Shown: positions 62,588 to 64,000 of the stretch, in pieces
Layout: the number at the start of each line of letters is the position of its first letter
How positions within the stretch are numbered: position 1 is the first letter of the stretch
Source: Desulfitobacterium dichloroeliminans LMG P-21439
GTDB lineage: Bacteria; Bacillota; Desulfitobacteriia; Desulfitobacteriales; Desulfitobacteriaceae
Direction of reading: 5' to 3'
Assembly (NCBI RefSeq): GCF_000243135.2
Contig: NC_019903.1
Span: 3,262,001 to 3,326,000, forward strand
Length of the DNA: 64,000 nt
Notes under the pieces: generated by a model
Seen by the model: only the letters and a program-made list of their open reading frames with translations
Told to the model about the DNA's origin: nothing
Databases searched by the model: none
Made by a program: the position numbers and the translations under genes

Positions 62588-63676
62588 ATGAGAAAAAAGC
62601 GTCTTAGATTAATTACAGTTCTTTTGGTGTTGCTAATAGTACTAAGTGGGTGTGCTAAGGAAGAGCTACCACTTCAGGAAAGCTTCAAGAATGTTGAAGT
62701 ACAAGTCATACAGGAAGAAGACAGCCCGGTTACTATCCATTATTCCGGAGTTGTTAAGCCTGATGATTCTAAAGGTTTAAGCTTTAATAAATCCGGTAAA
62801 GTCGTCGAGATTTATGTGGATGAAAATGATTATGTAGAGAGGGGTTCAGTGATTGCTTTATTAGATCAAGAAGTACCTAACTATGAAGTCAAGGCTTCTC
62901 AAGCCAATCTAAATGCAGCAAAGCTAGATTATGACAAAGCAAAAGAATCCTATCTTTATGCAGAAGATCAGCTTGATAAAATGAAAAAACTCTATGAGGC
63001 AGGTGCTGTGTCCCAAGCTGATTATAATAAAGCAAACTTATCCGCGCAAACTGCCAAAATCTCCATAGATCAGGCAGAAGTAAAACATAAACAACTCAAT
63101 GAAGATTATAACTTAAAACTAAGCAACCTGGGCGATACCAAACTAGTTGCTGACATGAGCGGTTACATTCTAGCGGTAAATTACAAAAATGGTGATATGG
63201 TTCAAGCGGGTATGCCCATTGTTACTCTGTCTAATGGCAAAACAAAAATCCTTGTAGGGATAAGTGATAAGGATTTGAAAACGGTTAAAAAGGATATGAA
63301 TGTGACTATCCGATATCAAGAGAATGACCTTCCGGGTAAGGTATCGATGATCTCTCTCACTCCAGATTCTACGACCCGAACTTATCCGGTTGAACTATCC
63401 TTTGATGCAAAAGATGTTCCACTTGGTGCCATTGTAGAGACAAGCTTCACTATTGGTCAACAAACAGCTACCTGGATACCTTTGAATGCAATTTTGGCTT
63501 CAACCATTGATTATGTTTATGTAGCGTTAGATGACAAAGCTGTCAAGAAGTCTGTAGAGATGCTAGATGTTCAAGGAAGCAACGCACGTGTTAAGGGTTT
63601 GGAGGTAGGAGATCAGCTTATTGTCAAAGGAATGAAATCTATTAAGGAAGGCACCGTCTTACAAATAGTCAATTAA
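62588..63676 (+). CDS. RND membrane fusion lipoprotein, second system
   Basis: 362 residues. A lipobox (IVLSGCAKEE) places it on the outer face of the membrane. The lipoyl half (GKVVEIYVDENDYVERGSVIALLDQ), a coiled-coil (about 90-170) and beta-barrel follow. AGGAGG-like GGAGGG lies upstream of ATG 62588. It is the first gene of an efflux operon whose permease follows 11 bases later. Confidence 0.88.
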   Translation: MRKKRLRLITVLLVLLIVLSGCAKEELPLQESFKNVEVQVIQEEDSPVTIHYSGVVKPDDSKGLSFNKSGKVVEIYVDENDYVERGSVIALLDQEVPNYEVKASQANLNAAKLDYDKAKESYLYAEDQLDKMKKLYEAGAVSQADYNKANLSAQTAKISIDQAEVKHKQLNEDYNLKLSNLGDTKLVADMSGYILAVNYKNGDMVQAGMPIVTLSNGKTKILVGISDKDLKTVKKDMNVTIRYQENDLPGKVSMISLTPDSTTRTYPVELSFDAKDVPLGAIVETSFTIGQQTATWIPLNAILASTIDYVYVALDDKAVKKSVEMLDVQGSNARVKGLEVGDQLIVKGMKSIKEGTVLQIVN

Positions 63677-63687
63677 AGGAGACACCC

Positions 63688-64000
63688 ATGAAGAAGAACA
63701 TTTCATATTACGCTATTAAAAATAGTAGATTTACAATTTTTTTAATTATATTAAGCGTCATTGCCGCGGGATATTCTTATTACTTTCTTCCTAGACAGGA
63801 ATCTCCGGATATTAGTGCCCCCAAAGCAATCGTTACGACAGTGTATCCCGGGGCATCACCAGAGGATGTAGAGGAACTCATAACAAAGAAAATTGAAGAT
63901 GTCGTGGTGGAAGTTGAAGGGTATGACTTTCTCAGTTCCACCTCAAAAAACGGCATCTCTATGGTTGCTGTTTTTCTTGAAAATGGAGTTGATGCGGATG
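63688..64000 (+). CDS. RND efflux permease, N-terminus only (cut by window edge)
   Basis: 104 codons: MKKNISYYAIKNSRFTIF, then FLPRQESPDISAPKAIVTTVYPGASPEDVEELITKKIED in family positions. It is the beginning of an AcrB-like pump, closest in style to the divergent MexK/YerP-like branch. AAGGAGACACCC precedes the ATG. The adaptor gene ends 11 bases upstream. Confidence 0.88.
   Translation, partial: MKKNISYYAIKNSRFTIFLIILSVIAAGYSYYFLPRQESPDISAPKAIVTTVYPGASPEDVEELITKKIEDVVVEVEGYDFLSSTSKNGISMVAVFLENGVDAD

Noticed and set aside
1-64000. tRNA or rRNA genes
   Set aside because: No TTCGA-type T-arm with matching acceptor stem and no conserved rRNA segment was noticed on either strand; a tRNAscan-SE run would be decisive.

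Overview
The window looks like chromosome of a spore-forming, strictly anaerobic Gram-positive Firmicute of the Desulfitobacterium/Desulfosporosinus type. This is inferred from gene content, codon style and cell-surface protein families; no rRNA or tRNA gene is present to confirm it. Genes are dense, with strong AGGAGG-type ribosome sites and frequent GTG/TTG starts. No rRNA, tRNA, CRISPR array, transposase or prophage was seen.

1-7600 (minus strand) is a glycan operon. It runs from an initiating sugar-phosphate transferase through a family-4 glycosyltransferase into a set that makes a nonulosonic (legionaminic-like) acid: dehydratase, acetyltransferase, PLP aminotransferase, CBS-nucleotidyltransferase, PglD-type acetyltransferase and the start of a NeuB-type synthase cut by the window edge. 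7700-16364 (minus) is a compact five-gene operon: O-antigen-ligase-like protein, two CWB2 cell-wall proteins (one with leucine-rich repeats, one with fibronectin III domains) and two TolC-like proteins. 16.6-24.7 kb holds the probable major S-layer protein with a long structured leader, a CWB2 amidase and a divergent CWB2 GH18 hydrolase. A toxin-antitoxin pair follows.

25.4-32.5 kb (plus) is a second glycan operon: WbpE-like aminotransferase, Wzy-like polymerase/ligase, two glycosyltransferases and a Wzx flippase. Two DUF4143/DUF234-type ATPases and a scar of a second flippase gene come next. 35.7-41.4 kb (minus) supplies WbpD-, WbpB- and WbpA-like enzymes and a CapD/WbpM-type dehydratase. 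A CWB2 lytic transglycosylase, an sdpRI-like pair, galU and clpP follow. In total six CWB2 proteins sit beside two polysaccharide gene sets. This resembles the Clostridioides difficile arrangement, where CWB2 domains bind the polymer encoded next to them.

48.8-64 kb is more general: a soluble chemoreceptor-like protein, a glycolate/D-lactate oxidase pair with a divergent FadR-type regulator, a TetR-controlled RND efflux pair, two tandem DUF445 proteins, and a Crp/Fnr regulator divergent from a second RND efflux operon that runs off the window.

The most interesting unexplained signals are: (i) a three-way-junction RNA in the S-layer leader whose closing stem can be replaced by a downstream hairpin, a riboswitch-like design; (ii) a dispersed palindromic repeat with core GGGACAGGTCCC that sits at 3' ends of genes and has entered a glycosyltransferase reading frame twice; (iii) three gene-free, highly structured islands, two of which share a motif; and (iv) TolC-like proteins encoded with surface proteins in an apparent monoderm.
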